In this document: positions 44,539-52,600 of the stretch, piece after piece
Position numbering within the stretch: position 1 is the stretch's first letter
Layout: every line of letters starts with the position of its first letter
Assembly: GCA_964627195.1 (NCBI GenBank)
Contig: CAZVJU010000001.1
Coordinates: 1-64,000 of the forward strand
Source: CAZVJU01 sp964627195
GTDB lineage: Bacteria; Patescibacteriota; Microgenomatia; UBA8517
Length of the DNA stretch: 64,000 bases
Direction: 5' to 3'
Translations under genes and position numbers: made by a program
The notes under the pieces: generated by a model
Databases searched by the model: none
What the model was told of the DNA's origin: nothing
Seen by the model: the letters and a program-made list of their open reading frames with translations, nothing else

Positions 44539-46348
44539 ATTCTTTGGTAACTCGAATTATTTCCTCTATTGTGGTTACTCCACTTTTCACCTTATCAACT
44601 CCGTCATCAAGCATTGTTTTCATACCTGCCTTTTTAGCAATTTCCAAAAGGATTCCAGCATCCTTTTTGTCTACTATTGCTTCACGTATCTTACGATCAA
44701 CACTCAGAACTTCGAAAATACCGACCCGCCCCAAATAGCCAGTATAGTGGCAGGGATCACATCCCTTACCTTTATATATATGACCTTTTAGCGTATCTTT
44801 AAATTTATCAAGAATAGAGTCATTTATTCCTGAAATTAGCCCATTTTCACCTAACTCCCCACCTTGGATAATTTCTTCAACACCCACCGAAATCCTGCAC
44901 TTCTGACAAATTTTCCTGACCAATCTTTGGCCTATCACTATATTTACGCAAGATGAGATCAAAAACGGCTCAACCCCAAGATCAAGCAACCTAGGAAAGG
45001 CGGTTACCGCATCATTTGTGTGAAGAGTTGACAAAAGCAGATGGCCCGTCATGGCAGCATTGACTGAAATATCAGCAGTTTCCTGGTCCCGAATTTCCCC
45101 TACCAATATAATATCAGGATCCTGTCTGACTATTGCCCTTAAACCTTTAGCAAAAGTAAGATCGGTTTTAGGATTAGCCTGAATTTGATTGACGCCTTCG
45201 ATTCCATATTCAACCGGATCTTCAATAGTCATTATATTAACCTTTCTTTCATTCAGGATTTTTAAAATTGCGTAAAGCGTCGTTGTCTTCCCACTTCCGG
45301 TCGGACCAGTTACCAGGATCATTCCGTGCGGTTTTTTATAGGCATCTTCCAACACTCTGAGATTGTCCTCAACCAAACCCAAGTCTTGAAGTGAAAATTG
45401 GCGGGATTTTTCCGACAGAAGACGCATGACTACTTTTTCTCCATTTGTAATTGGGACAATTGAAACTCGAATATCCAAGTCTTCATCTTGGGTAGAGTAG
45501 CTTATTTTTCCATCTTGGGAAGACTGATGTTCATCCGTTCTTAGTTTAGCTAGCACCTTCACTCTAGTAATTATTTGAGAATGAAGTGTCTCAGGAAGTT
45601 TAACAATATCGTGCAAAATTCCATCAATACGGAAACGCACAAGCGACATCTGTTTTAAAGGTTCTATATGGACATCTGAAGCTGAATTTTGATATGCATA
45701 TTGGATGATCAAATCAACAATTTTAACTATCGATGGCTCCGGAATCACGGATCCCTTTACTCTCCGAAGGCTTTCCTTAATTATCGTGTCAAAAACCTCT
45801 TCTACATCTTTAGCATACAAACTCAATCCATTTGTGATATCTCTTTTTGATGAATAATAAGGGATAACCTTTACCCCAACCTTTTTCTCTACAAACTGAA
45901 TAGTCTCTTTGTCTAAAGGATGCTCCATTGCTACATGCAATCCCGCTTTGTCCATTTTGAAGGCAATCAGTCTTTGTTTTTTGGCATAGATTTCAGGTAA
46001 CATTTTGGCAACTTTTTCGTCTATGCCGACTGTCGATAAATTTATGTAAGGGACGGATATAATGTCAGAAATTACTTTACCTACATTCTCATCGGAAATT
46101 AATTCTCTATCAACTAAAATTTGTCCCAGAGGAATTTTTTGGTCTTCTGAGTCCTCGGAAGCCTGGTCTAATTGTGAAGACGGAATTACTCCAAGCTCCT
46201 TAAGTTCGTTATATAGATCTTCATTTTTATAACAGCATTCAAGAAAACCACGGGCTTCAGCCCGTGGATGAATTGAACGCTGTTCGTCATCCTCTTTTTT
46301 AGAGGAAACCCCGCCTTTCAAGGTGGGGAGGATGTCATAAAGGCTCAT
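44537..46348 (-). CDS. pilB: Type IV pilus extension ATPase with an element-derived N-terminal insert
   Basis: 603 residues. N-terminal MshEN/GspE_N region, then the ATPase: Walker A GPTGSGKTTT, Asp box TIEDPVEYGIEG, Walker B RQDPDIILVGEIRD, His box LLLSTLHTNDA, and the tetracysteine zinc site CQKC...CDPCHYTGYLGRVG. The first 40 residues read MSLY, then 36 residues encoded by palindromic element family 1 (46228-46340), then KNEDLYNELKELGVI. Removing the element restores MSLYKNEDLYNELKELG in the same frame. Either the insert is translated or a later start is used. Three response-regulator genes lie upstream. Confidence 0.94.
   Translation of the reverse strand: MSLYDILPTLKGGVSSKKEDDEQRSIHPRAEARGFLECCYKNEDLYNELKELGVIPSSQLDQASEDSEDQKIPLGQILVDRELISDENVGKVISDIISVPYINLSTVGIDEKVAKMLPEIYAKKQRLIAFKMDKAGLHVAMEHPLDKETIQFVEKKVGVKVIPYYSSKRDITNGLSLYAKDVEEVFDTIIKESLRRVKGSVIPEPSIVKIVDLIIQYAYQNSASDVHIEPLKQMSLVRFRIDGILHDIVKLPETLHSQIITRVKVLAKLRTDEHQSSQDGKISYSTQDEDLDIRVSIVPITNGEKVVMRLLSEKSRQFSLQDLGLVEDNLRVLEDAYKKPHGMILVTGPTGSGKTTTLYAILKILNERKVNIMTIEDPVEYGIEGVNQIQANPKTDLTFAKGLRAIVRQDPDIILVGEIRDQETADISVNAAMTGHLLLSTLHTNDAVTAFPRLLDLGVEPFLISSCVNIVIGQRLVRKICQKCRISVGVEEIIQGGELGENGLISGINDSILDKFKDTLKGHIYKGKGCDPCHYTGYLGRVGIFEVLSVDRKIREAIVDKKDAGILLEIAKKAGMKTMLDDGVDKVKSGVTTIEEIIRVTKE
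46228..46340 (+). repeat. Palindromic element family 1, copy C, inserted in frame in pilB
   Basis: Plus strand: TTATAACAGCATTCAAGAA, hairpin CCACGGGC-TTCA-GCCCGTGG (46248-46267), ATGAATTGAACGCTGTT, CGTCATCCTC, a small CCTCT/AGAGG hairpin, hairpin CCCCGCCTT / AAGGTGGGG (46309-46328) and AGGATGTCATAA. The core between TTTAT and AAAAATG is 108 bp, a multiple of three, and has no stop in the pilB frame. Same layout as 7437 and 14467 with different stems. Confidence 0.88.
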
Positions 46349-46383
46349 TGTTCTTACTATCTTCTTGGCATTTAGGCTGGTTT

Positions 46384-46758
46384 TTAAACCCCATCTTCGA
46401 GAATTTTTTTTATCTTTGCCAAAACCTCCTTCATCGTAAGATCGGTTTTAACTATATAATCATTAGCACCCATTTGTACTGCTTTAACGACATCATCAGG
46501 CTGACTTAAGTTTGAAGCCACAATAATCGGAGTATTTTTCCATTTAGCATTTTTTTTTATTTCTTCCAAAAATGAAAATCCATCCCTCACAGGCATCATT
46601 AAATCGAGGATTATTAAGTCTGGCAAGAAAGAATCCAGAGCTTGGAGGGCCTCATCACCATTACTTACCGTTTTTACTTCATATTGAGCCTTAGATAATT
46701 TTACACGGTAAGCACTTGCCAAAAATTTATCATCCTCGGCAATTAGTATTTTCTTCAT
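46384..46758 (-). CDS. Single-domain response regulator
   Basis: About 124 residues, receiver domain only: KKILIAEDDKFLASAY (acidic pair), DLIILDLMMPVRDG (phospho-Asp), PIIVASNLS and YIVKTDLT (conserved Lys). The ATG at 46758 has AGAGG upstream; a GTG 21 bases earlier is unlikely. It lies 35 bases before pilB. With no output domain it probably acts by protein contact, perhaps with the pilus motor, as CheY/PilG-type regulators do. Confidence 0.9.
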   Translation of the reverse strand: MKKILIAEDDKFLASAYRVKLSKAQYEVKTVSNGDEALQALDSFLPDLIILDLMMPVRDGFSFLEEIKKNAKWKNTPIIVASNLSQPDDVVKAVQMGANDYIVKTDLTMKEVLAKIKKILEDGV

Positions 46759-46844
46759 AAAACCTCTTTCAAAACTCACCTTTCAGGTTCGTTTTGAGAG
46801 CTCACGCTAGCTTACACTGAGTAGCAGTGCCAAGCTTTGCTTAT

Positions 46845-46870
46845 ATGAACTAGTTTTAAAACCAGTTCAT
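46845..46870. terminator. AT-rich inverted repeat after a response regulator gene
   Basis: ATGAACTAGTTTT is followed at once by AAAACCAGTTCAT, a 13-bp inverted repeat with one mismatch and no loop. It overlaps the TGA stop of the 46867-47250 gene. Could be a weak terminator or pause; strength not judged. Confidence 0.3.
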
Positions 46871-47250
46871 AATATTCCAAGTTCATATTTAACTTTTGCA
46901 ATCACTTCATCTAACTTCCAATCAGTTTTCACTAAATAAGTGTTTACGCCTCTTTCCCGGCTTTCTCTGATACTGTCTGCTTTGGAAAGATTACTAAGAA
47001 TAATAACGGGGACCTTCTTACCCCAATCATCTTCACGTAACTTATCAAGCATCGTAATTCCATCCATCTCAGGCAAAATTAAATCCAATAAAATAAGATC
47101 AGGATGTTCCTGGAGTGCAACTTCTAAACCACTCACGCCGTTAAATGCTACGAGAACCTGAAAGTCTGAATCTTCCAGCTTCTTTTTTAAGGCTTTAACC
47201 GAAAACATCTCGTCTTCAACGATCAAAATTTTATATTTTTTGTCTGACAT
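46867..47250 (-). CDS. Single-domain response regulator
   Basis: 127 residues, one receiver domain: YKILIVEDEMFSVKALKKKL, DLILLDLILPEMDGITML with the phospho-Asp, PVIILSNLS, and YLVKTDWKLDEVIAKV. It is close in sequence to its two neighbours (46384 and 47274), so the three arose by tandem duplication. No DNA-binding output. Confidence 0.9.
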   Translation of the reverse strand: MSDKKYKILIVEDEMFSVKALKKKLEDSDFQVLVAFNGVSGLEVALQEHPDLILLDLILPEMDGITMLDKLREDDWGKKVPVIILSNLSKADSIRESRERGVNTYLVKTDWKLDEVIAKVKYELGIL

Positions 47251-47273
47251 ACCAAATTGTATTATCTTACTTC

Positions 47274-47675
47274 TCAGACAGATTTTTGATTCTCTGTTAT
47301 GACCTCGTCAATAATTTTTACAATGTCATCCAGACGATACTGAGCTTTTAGGAGATATTTTTTAGCTCCAAGTGCAAACATTGCTTTTTTCTTTTCTTCG
47401 CCTGCAGAATTACTTACGACAATAACTGGGATACTGCGCCATTTGGCATTATTACTAATCTCGACCATAAAATCCATTCCACTCATCTCAGGTAGATAGT
47501 AATCTAGCCAAATAGCAGTTGGGTTCTCATCCAAATTTTTCAAATAGTCTATTGCCTGCTTTGCCGATATACAAGTAATGGTGGAGTAGCCGCTTACTTT
47601 TAACTTTTTCGCAATAACCTGAAGTAAGGTTACTTCATCCTCCACAACCATTATTGTTTTTGCCTCTGATACCAT
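47274..47675 (-). CDS. Single-domain response regulator
   Basis: 133 residues, receiver only: TIMVVEDEVTLLQVIAKKL, AIWLDYYLPEMSGMDFM with the phospho-Asp, PVIVVSNSAGEE, KKYLLKAQYRLDDIV. It directly follows the histidine kinase gene (29-base gap), so it is the best candidate for the direct phosphorylation partner. It is the most diverged of the three (LDYYLPEMSG rather than LDLxxPxxDG). Confidence 0.9.
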   Translation of the reverse strand: MVSEAKTIMVVEDEVTLLQVIAKKLKVSGYSTITCISAKQAIDYLKNLDENPTAIWLDYYLPEMSGMDFMVEISNNAKWRSIPVIVVSNSAGEEKKKAMFALGAKKYLLKAQYRLDDIVKIIDEVITENQKSV

Positions 47676-47704
47676 ATCTATACTTTACCACAAAATCCGC
47701 ATTT

Positions 47705-49375
47705 TTAAGAGTCTAGACTCACCTCACCATCTTTAGAAGAAATTCCGAGCGAAGGTAGTATAAACCAAAAAGTCGTTCCTTTCCCTTCCTCGCTTTCAAA
47801 CCATATCTTGCCACCCGAGGAATCAACAATTGCTTTGGTCAAGTATAGCCCTAAACCAGTTCCGTCTGTCTCTATCCCAATAATATTTTTGGAGCGGAAA
47901 AACTTAGTAAATACTTTTTCCTGATCACGCTTAGGAATTCCGAAACCGTTATCTGAAATTTGAGAAATTATTTCATTTCCTGATTTCGAAATAAGCACAA
48001 CTATCTCACCACCCTCAGGAGTGTATTTAATTGCATTCGTCAATAAATTCATATAAACGTGTCTGGTTAACTTAGGATCAATTTTGATTTTTGGAAGTTC
48101 CCCATGGACACTAACAATAAGTTTGTGATTTTTTTTCTGTATTTTGGGTTGAAGTTCCAAAACAACTTGATCCACTAAAGTTTTTATGTCGGTAGGCTCG
48201 GGATCAATAATTATTCTCCCGGATTCAATTCTTGAGATATTAAGAAGAGTGTTAACAAGCCCTATCATCCGCTCGTTTGACTGATAAATGTTCTCTACTA
48301 ACTCTTTCTGCTCGGCATTTAGAGATCCCATCTCTCCGTCAACTAGCATTTCAGTAAACCATTTTATTGCAGATAGTGGAGTTCTCAGCTGGTGGGATGC
48401 TAGAGAAATAAACTCCGTTTTCATCCTGTCAACCTCTCTTTCTTTAGTCACATCTCTGAAAACATCGATTCCCCCGATTACCAATCCGTAAACTACCACC
48501 GGAGTTGCGGTTATCGAAACTGCAAATTGCGAACCATCCTTTCTTTGATAATAATAACTGTTACTTATGACTTTTTTATTTGAATAAAGAGCATTCCTTA
48601 TAGGTCTTTCCGAAACAGGAACTTCATTTCCTTGCCCATCGATTAGTTTTATTGAATGAATCAGGGATTTACCCATAAGTTCTTCCTCTCTCCAACCAGT
48701 CAAAATTTCTACCTGTTTATTTATAAAAATTATTTCCCCTTTGTTATTTATACCAATCACACCGTCACCGATATTTTCCAACATCACTTCGATCTTCGCC
48801 TTAGACGCTTCAACCTCACGATTTTTTACAATCAAATCCTGCCGTATCTTATCTATATCTTCCCCTCTAGTATAAAAAAGGTTAGAACACCCTATCTCGA
48901 GCTGAACCCATTCCGCCAAATCTCTTAAAGTCTCTCTTTCAATTTCAGAGAGACGTCTTGATATTCTGTCAGCAATAAATAAAACACCAATAATATTTCT
49001 ATCCTCTATTTTTATGGGCGCTCCGGCATAGAACTTAAGATTTGGTCCCGAAGTGACTAATGGATTTTTAGTATACAACCCGTCAACCCCAGTATCTTCT
49101 ACCAAATAAAGATCTTGGGAGCGTAAAACTTCATTCTCAAACGAATTCTCACGAGGAAGCTCTATGTTTAAGAGGCCTTGAACAGATTTATACCAAATCC
49201 TATTCCTGTCAACTAAAGATATTCCAGAAACCGGGACGCTGAATAAGCGGGTGAGTAGCCTTGTAATTCTGTCAAACCTTTCTTCCTTCGGGGTATCAAG
49301 AATCCGCATGGATGAAAGTGTCTGCAAGCGTCTCTTCTCCAAAACCTGAGGATCAATCTGGGCAGTTTGAATCAT
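47705..49375 (-). CDS. Soluble GAF-PAS hybrid histidine kinase
   Basis: 556 residues, no membrane helix. Order: GAF-like domain (about 20-170, RITRLLTRLFSVPVSGISLVDRNRIW...GVLFIADR), PAS (about 200-315, IEVMLENIGDGVIGINNKGEIIFINKQVEILTGW), HisKA (FISLASHQLRTPLSAIKWFTEML with the phospho-His), HATPase_c (N box NLLTNAIKYTPEGG, G1 DNGFGIPKRD, G2 GTGLGLYLTKAIV). It would sense a cytoplasmic or redox-type signal and feed the three receivers downstream, then the pilus genes. Confidence 0.93.
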   Translation of the reverse strand: MIQTAQIDPQVLEKRRLQTLSSMRILDTPKEERFDRITRLLTRLFSVPVSGISLVDRNRIWYKSVQGLLNIELPRENSFENEVLRSQDLYLVEDTGVDGLYTKNPLVTSGPNLKFYAGAPIKIEDRNIIGVLFIADRISRRLSEIERETLRDLAEWVQLEIGCSNLFYTRGEDIDKIRQDLIVKNREVEASKAKIEVMLENIGDGVIGINNKGEIIFINKQVEILTGWREEELMGKSLIHSIKLIDGQGNEVPVSERPIRNALYSNKKVISNSYYYQRKDGSQFAVSITATPVVVYGLVIGGIDVFRDVTKEREVDRMKTEFISLASHQLRTPLSAIKWFTEMLVDGEMGSLNAEQKELVENIYQSNERMIGLVNTLLNISRIESGRIIIDPEPTDIKTLVDQVVLELQPKIQKKNHKLIVSVHGELPKIKIDPKLTRHVYMNLLTNAIKYTPEGGEIVVLISKSGNEIISQISDNGFGIPKRDQEKVFTKFFRSKNIIGIETDGTGLGLYLTKAIVDSSGGKIWFESEEGKGTTFWFILPSLGISSKDGEVSLDS

Positions 49376-49435
49376 ATCGGTAACCTATTTTATTCTTAAG
49401 TATATATCCGCCAAAGAAAGAATTAAACACTCCGG

Positions 49436-50200
49436 TTAATCTTGATTGCGTATCCCTACAACACAGGCAAATCTGCCTTGGTGATTTAGAGGCAACTCCC
49501 TTTCACGAACATGCGAGAAAAATCTGTTATCGTGAACTGTATCAATATAACAATCGATAATATTTTTCTCTAAAACTCCGGAGTCAATTATTTGTTTTTT
49601 GCATAGTCCTACAAAGTCTACCTTATAGTGATTAGCATCAAGCTGATCAATAAATGGCTGCCATTCAGAGTCATCAACTTGTGAAGGGTTTTCCTTGATA
49701 AAAGAATCCTTGCGAGCAGCAGGACCAAGACCAACAATTACATCCTTGGGATTTGTGTTATAGTCATTCTCCAACCTTCTAGTGGCTTTGGCGGCTATTT
49801 CCAAGTCCACACCCTTCCATCCCACATGAACCAGTCCCACAACTTCTTTTACTGGATCAAAAAAAATAACCGGTAAACAATCTGCGATAAGAAGAAATAA
49901 ATAGAGATTTTTCTTATCTGTAAGTATTGCATCAACTTTAATTGCATAATTGGAATCCAAAATGCTTCTTCCGGACCATTTCTTATCGGCAATTACAACC
50001 TCATCCTTATGAACAACCCACATACAAACAGTTTCGTCAACCGAAACATCAAGTTTTGTTAAAAACCTCTTACGATTAGGAACTACCACTGAAAAATCCT
50101 GTACTTTTCCAAGAATCGAGTTAGCCATATTTCCATCTGCCTTTGTTGAAAAAGCATGGAAAAGTTTCGGAAATTTCAGGAGTTCGGGAATTTGATACAT
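49436..50200 (-). CDS. pgeF: YfiH/PgeF-family laccase-domain purine nucleoside phosphorylase
   Basis: About 254 residues. Family motifs: FHAFSTKADGNMA near the start, LFLLIADCLPVIFFDP with the metal-binding Cys, VVGLVHVGWKGVDLEIAAKATR with the His, and ENIIDCYIDTVHDNRFFSHVRERE at the C-terminus. Members cleave purine nucleosides by phosphorolysis; some edit peptidoglycan precursors. The ATG at 50200 is chosen; a GTG at 50218 is possible and would overlap the upstream gene. Confidence 0.85.
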   Translation of the reverse strand: MYQIPELLKFPKLFHAFSTKADGNMANSILGKVQDFSVVVPNRKRFLTKLDVSVDETVCMWVVHKDEVVIADKKWSGRSILDSNYAIKVDAILTDKKNLYLFLLIADCLPVIFFDPVKEVVGLVHVGWKGVDLEIAAKATRRLENDYNTNPKDVIVGLGPAARKDSFIKENPSQVDDSEWQPFIDQLDANHYKVDFVGLCKKQIIDSGVLEKNIIDCYIDTVHDNRFFSHVRERELPLNHQGRFACVVGIRNQD

Positions 50201-50204
50201 TGAA

Positions 50205-50621
50205 TCAAAAAAATACACCTATTAAAAACCCTGCGGGAAGTAGCCAGATAAAAATATTCAAAATGAAAAGTAAAGTATTAAAACTGTAAAGAGTTGAGTC
50301 CAAAAGGAAAAATGTTATCAAAATCCCGTCTGCTAACAATCCTTGTGCAATTGATCTATCATTCTTTATAGGTGAAAATTTGTATTTATAGTATAGAGTC
50401 GGATTTACTATAAAACTTTTACCTCGCAATTGAAGTGGTTCCTGGTTAAACCTGGCATAAGGAACCGGGAAACCCGCATAGTATCCACATTCTAAAAGTT
50501 TTATATTCCCACAACCAACATTCATAACAATAAATGAAGAAAGAAGAGAAAGAGCTATTCCTATAAAAAAGAAAGCGGACAAGGTTAAAGTTTTCTTATT
50601 AAAACCGAACTTTTTGTTCAT
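50205..50621 (-). CDS. Small membrane protein of unknown function
   Basis: 138 residues. One N-terminal helix (LSAFFFIGIALSLLSSFIVMNVG), an outer loop with two cysteines (VGCGNIKLLECGYYAGFPVPYARF), and two C-terminal helices (LLADGILITFFLLDSTLYSFN and LLFILNIFIWLLPAGFLIGVFF). I do not recognise a family. It borders the cassette array on its left but has no attC-like site of its own in view. Confidence 0.65.
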   Translation of the reverse strand: MNKKFGFNKKTLTLSAFFFIGIALSLLSSFIVMNVGCGNIKLLECGYYAGFPVPYARFNQEPLQLRGKSFIVNPTLYYKYKFSPIKNDRSIAQGLLADGILITFFLLDSTLYSFNTLLFILNIFIWLLPAGFLIGVFF

Positions 50622-50683
50622 ACGTTAATATTGCTTTATTATACATTCATAATGATAAGTCAGGAAACGGAATGTGCGATTTT

Positions 50684-50782
50684 GCCTAATGTGCGGCGAT
50701 ATATCCGAAGTACCGCCACGGTATGCGTCTGGTTTGGATTATATCAAAAACTTGAGACATTTAGGATATACCGCAGTTAGGC
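50684..50782 (-). other. attC-like site 1 with an ORF-less mini-cassette
   Basis: On the minus strand GCCTAAC (50782-50776), TGCGGTATATCC, a 50-base middle, GGATATATCGCCGCA, then ATTAGGC (50690-50684). The arms pair over about 18 bp with small bulges, as in attC sites. A second core GTTAGGC lies at 50816-50810, exactly complementary to the inverse core GCCTAAC, bounding a 34-bp segment with no gene. GAACGTAAGTGAGTGACGAG between them resembles modules in the other sites. Confidence 0.6.
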
Positions 50783-50809
50783 GATGTCGCGAACGTAAGT
50801 GAGTGACGA

Positions 50810-50840
50810 GCCTAACAAGGCTTTGGCACCGTGCTGTGCG
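50810..50840 (-). other. Partial attC-like site after the Nudix gene
   Basis: Minus strand: GCACAGC, then ACGGTGCCAAAGCC, then TTGTTAGGC. The right part is a good core (GTTAGGC); the left is a degenerate inverse core, and no long stem is visible. It may be a decayed site. Confidence 0.35.
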
Positions 50841-50863
50841 ATGTAAATTTTTTATGTTGTCAG

Positions 50864-51388
50864 TTAATATAATAAATATTTTCTCGCGAATGAAAGTGCG
50901 GCAATCGTCTGACAATCTGCAATTTTACCATCGTCAAACATCTGGTATGCTTTAAAAATTGGAATTCCTTTTATTTTTAAACCATGCTCGGTATCTTCCA
51001 ATTTTTGTTTAGTTTTCTCCAAATTATCTGCCAAAAATACTGTGCATTGTTCTGCGCATAGTCCGCTCCATGGAGTGTATACTCCAAGTTTTTTCCATGA
51101 CTTTGCAGTGTAACCAAGCTCTTCCTCAAATACTCTTTTTGCTGCTGCTAATGCGGTATAACCTTTTTCCTGTCCTCCGCCAGGCAGTTCTAGCGTCCAT
51201 TGTTTTAATGTATAGCGATACTGGTATGTAAAAATTATTTTAGCCTTTTTGATCGGCACAATAAATACTGATCGATCGGTCTCTTTGATATGAATAATGA
51301 AGTAATTACCTTCTACATGAGTAGGAGTAATGAATTTTTCATGAGACACATGGAACCATTGATTTTTATATACAACATTTTCAGACAA
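50864..51388 (-). CDS. Nudix hydrolase (ADP-ribose pyrophosphatase-like), in the array
   Basis: 174 residues. The Nudix region reads ELPGGGQEKGYTALAAAKRVFEEELGYTA; the EExGY metal-binding end is intact, but the usual REU is RVF and the first Glu is not in place, so activity may be altered. The upstream part VFIVPIKKAKIIFTYQYRY resembles ADPR pyrophosphatases. The TTG at 51388 is preceded in the same frame by a TGA and, ten codons earlier, an ATG, so the original start may have been lost. It is followed by attC-like sequences and is probably a cassette gene. Confidence 0.75.
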   Translation of the reverse strand: MSENVVYKNQWFHVSHEKFITPTHVEGNYFIIHIKETDRSVFIVPIKKAKIIFTYQYRYTLKQWTLELPGGGQEKGYTALAAAKRVFEEELGYTAKSWKKLGVYTPWSGLCAEQCTVFLADNLEKTKQKLEDTEHGLKIKGIPIFKAYQMFDDGKIADCQTIAALSFARKYLLY

Positions 51389-51562
51389 TTTAGTTCATGG
51401 TTTCATTTTAATATTATTCTTTTCCATAAAATAAATTAGAGTTATTCCTTATTACCCCTCCTTAATAATTAAAATCAAATTTTCATCTCTAATCAATGCG
51501 CAAAAGCTTGAAATCTCCAACAAGATAAAAATTTATTTCGTATAATGTTTCGGTGTATGGGA

Positions 51563-51580
51563 AGTTTGCCTTATTTTTCC
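51563..51580. repeat. Inverted repeat arm downstream of the toxin gene
   Basis: AGTTTGCCTTATTTTTCC, complementary with one bulge to AAAAATTAAGGCAAATTT at about 52163-52182 upstream of the antitoxin gene. The pair brackets the toxin-antitoxin genes. Confidence 0.5.
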
Positions 51581-51588
51581 CATTAGGA

Positions 51589-51921
51589 TTAGTAAATTTG
51601 CAAACAGCCCAAGGTTTTGTCTTTTTCAAACGAATGAATGTCTTGACTATTTTTTGTCAAAAGTCGTTTGATGTTTTGAGTGGAAGTGTTACCTGTTCTG
51701 AGCCAAATTACCTTGGGAGGATAACCATAAATAAGGCTTCTTTCGTTGAAATCCGAGTCTTGAGTTACGAGAGTAAAACCATTGTCGCGAGCGTAGTTCC
51801 ATACTTTCTCATCAGTGGCTGTTTGTAAATCCAGCAGGTAAACGTGGCTTGAACCTGAAAATAAAACCTTAAGCTGCTTAACCAGCTTGCGGGAGATGTT
51901 TTGATCTAAGAGTAATTTCAT
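51589..51921 (-). CDS. PIN-like DUF5615 toxin
   Basis: 110 residues. The N-terminus MKLLLDQNISRKLVKQLKVLF has the D and N of the PIN-like DUF5615 fold (D6, N8), followed by ATDEKVWNYARDNGFTLVTQDSDF (D near 56) and VIWLRTGNTS. This family is the toxin of VapBC45-like pairs with DUF433 antitoxins and is predicted to be an RNase. It overlaps the antitoxin gene by 44 bases, which fits a translationally coupled pair. Confidence 0.88.
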   Translation of the reverse strand: MKLLLDQNISRKLVKQLKVLFSGSSHVYLLDLQTATDEKVWNYARDNGFTLVTQDSDFNERSLIYGYPPKVIWLRTGNTSTQNIKRLLTKNSQDIHSFEKDKTLGCLQIY

Positions 51922-52141
51922 GACCAGCCGTAGTTAGGGAATGCTCTCTTTCTGACGCATAGGTTAAAACTGCCTTAATATCCTCTTTGGTTAATTCGGG
52001 AAAGTCGCTTAATATTTTCTTTTTACTCATACCTGAAGAGAGCATTTTCAAAACATCATATACGGTGATGCGCATATCCCGAATAGTGGGTTGACCACCA
52101 CGTTTACCTGGTTCGATACTGATAATTCCTTTATAATTCAT
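51878..52141 (-). CDS. DUF433 antitoxin
   Basis: 87 residues. RGGQPTIRDMRITVYDVLKMLSSGMSKKKILSDFPELTKEDIKAVLTYASERE is the complete DUF433 helix-turn-helix domain; the last 20 residues probably neutralise the toxin. It is the first gene of the pair. Toxin-antitoxin pairs are among the commonest genes in sedentary integron cassette arrays, where they stabilise the array. Confidence 0.9.
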   Translation of the reverse strand: MNYKGIISIEPGKRGGQPTIRDMRITVYDVLKMLSSGMSKKKILSDFPELTKEDIKAVLTYASEREHSLTTAGHEITLRSKHLPQAG

Positions 52142-52162
52142 AGTTCTTATAATACTATAAAC

Positions 52163-52182
52163 AAAAAATTAAGGCAAATTTG
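52163..52182. repeat. Inverted repeat arm upstream of the antitoxin gene
   Basis: AAAAAATTAAGGCAAATTTG; partner of 51563-51580. It lies 20-40 bases before the antitoxin ATG. Confidence 0.5.
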
Positions 52183-52213
52183 GACGGAAGAAAATAGCAC
52201 AAGCTTAGTTTTA

Positions 52214-52258
52214 TTCGAACCGTGCCATTTTTCTGTAACCCCATGTACCGTGTTATAC
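52214..52258 (-). other. Degenerate attC-like site
   Basis: On the minus strand GTATAAC (52258-52252), ACGGTACATGGGG, then TGGCACG and GTTCGAA (52220-52214). The inverse core resembles GTATAAC-type attC ends, but I cannot fold a good stem. The adjacent CGAAGTGTAGCGAGAGCG module matches those near the other sites. Confidence 0.35.
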
Positions 52259-52316
52259 GCCCCGAGCGAAACGAAGTGTAGCGAGAGCGCAGCGTGGTCG
52301 AGCGATAACGAGAAGA

Positions 52317-52330
52317 AATGGAGGCAAAAT
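52317..52330. repeat. Inverted repeat arm at the stop codon of the 83-residue cassette gene
   Basis: AATGGAGGCAAAAT, exactly complementary to ATTTTGCCTCCATT at 52582-52595 around the start of the same gene. In the mRNA it would pair the 3' end with the GGAGG ribosome-binding site. Confidence 0.75.
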
Positions 52331-52581
52331 TACAAATCTAGATCACCAATCCAAGTATCCACAACCAGCTTTTTTGTTTGTTCCAGATAATCGTGAATAC
52401 CCGTGAATATTTTCTCTCTACCATCTGGCAGAACAACCCTGATACTATCTTCATGTTTAGTATCGAATACAGACAGAACAAGCTTGTCACCACTCAATAC
52501 TAATCTCCTAGTGCCGTCATCTCCTTCGACCACTTCAAGTCCATCAACATGAAATGGTATCTCTTTTGGTTGTTCTGCCAT
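52330..52581 (-). CDS. Small acidic cassette protein, unknown function
   Basis: 83 residues, rich in Asp and Glu, no membrane segment. LVLSGDKLVLSVFDTKHEDSIRVVLPDGREKIFTGIHDYLEQTKKLVVDTW suggests a small beta-rich fold. No family recognised. The ATG lies 20 bases after the core site GTTAGAT (52607-52601) with GGAGG at ideal spacing, exactly how integron cassette genes start. A 14-bp inverted repeat brackets the gene. Confidence 0.75.
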   Translation of the reverse strand: MAEQPKEIPFHVDGLEVVEGDDGTRRLVLSGDKLVLSVFDTKHEDSIRVVLPDGREKIFTGIHDYLEQTKKLVVDTWIGDLDL

Positions 52582-52595
52582 ATTTTGCCTCCATT
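52582..52595. repeat. Inverted repeat arm over the ribosome-binding site of the 83-residue gene
   Basis: ATTTTGCCTCCATT on the plus strand; the minus strand is the AATGGAGGCAAAAT leader with the GGAGG site. Perfect partner of 52317-52330. Confidence 0.75.
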
Positions 52596-52600
52596 ATTGT

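Noticed and set aside
51388..51420. UGA recoding (UGA read as Gly, as in some CPR phyla) to extend the array Nudix protein upstream
   Set aside because: TGA ends several clearly complete genes in this window (for example the GT2 gene ending at 18205), so TGA is a stop here.
52214..52258. A full attC site between the toxin-antitoxin pair and the 83-residue gene
   Set aside because: The inverse core is plausible but I could not fold matching inner arms, so it is listed only as degenerate.
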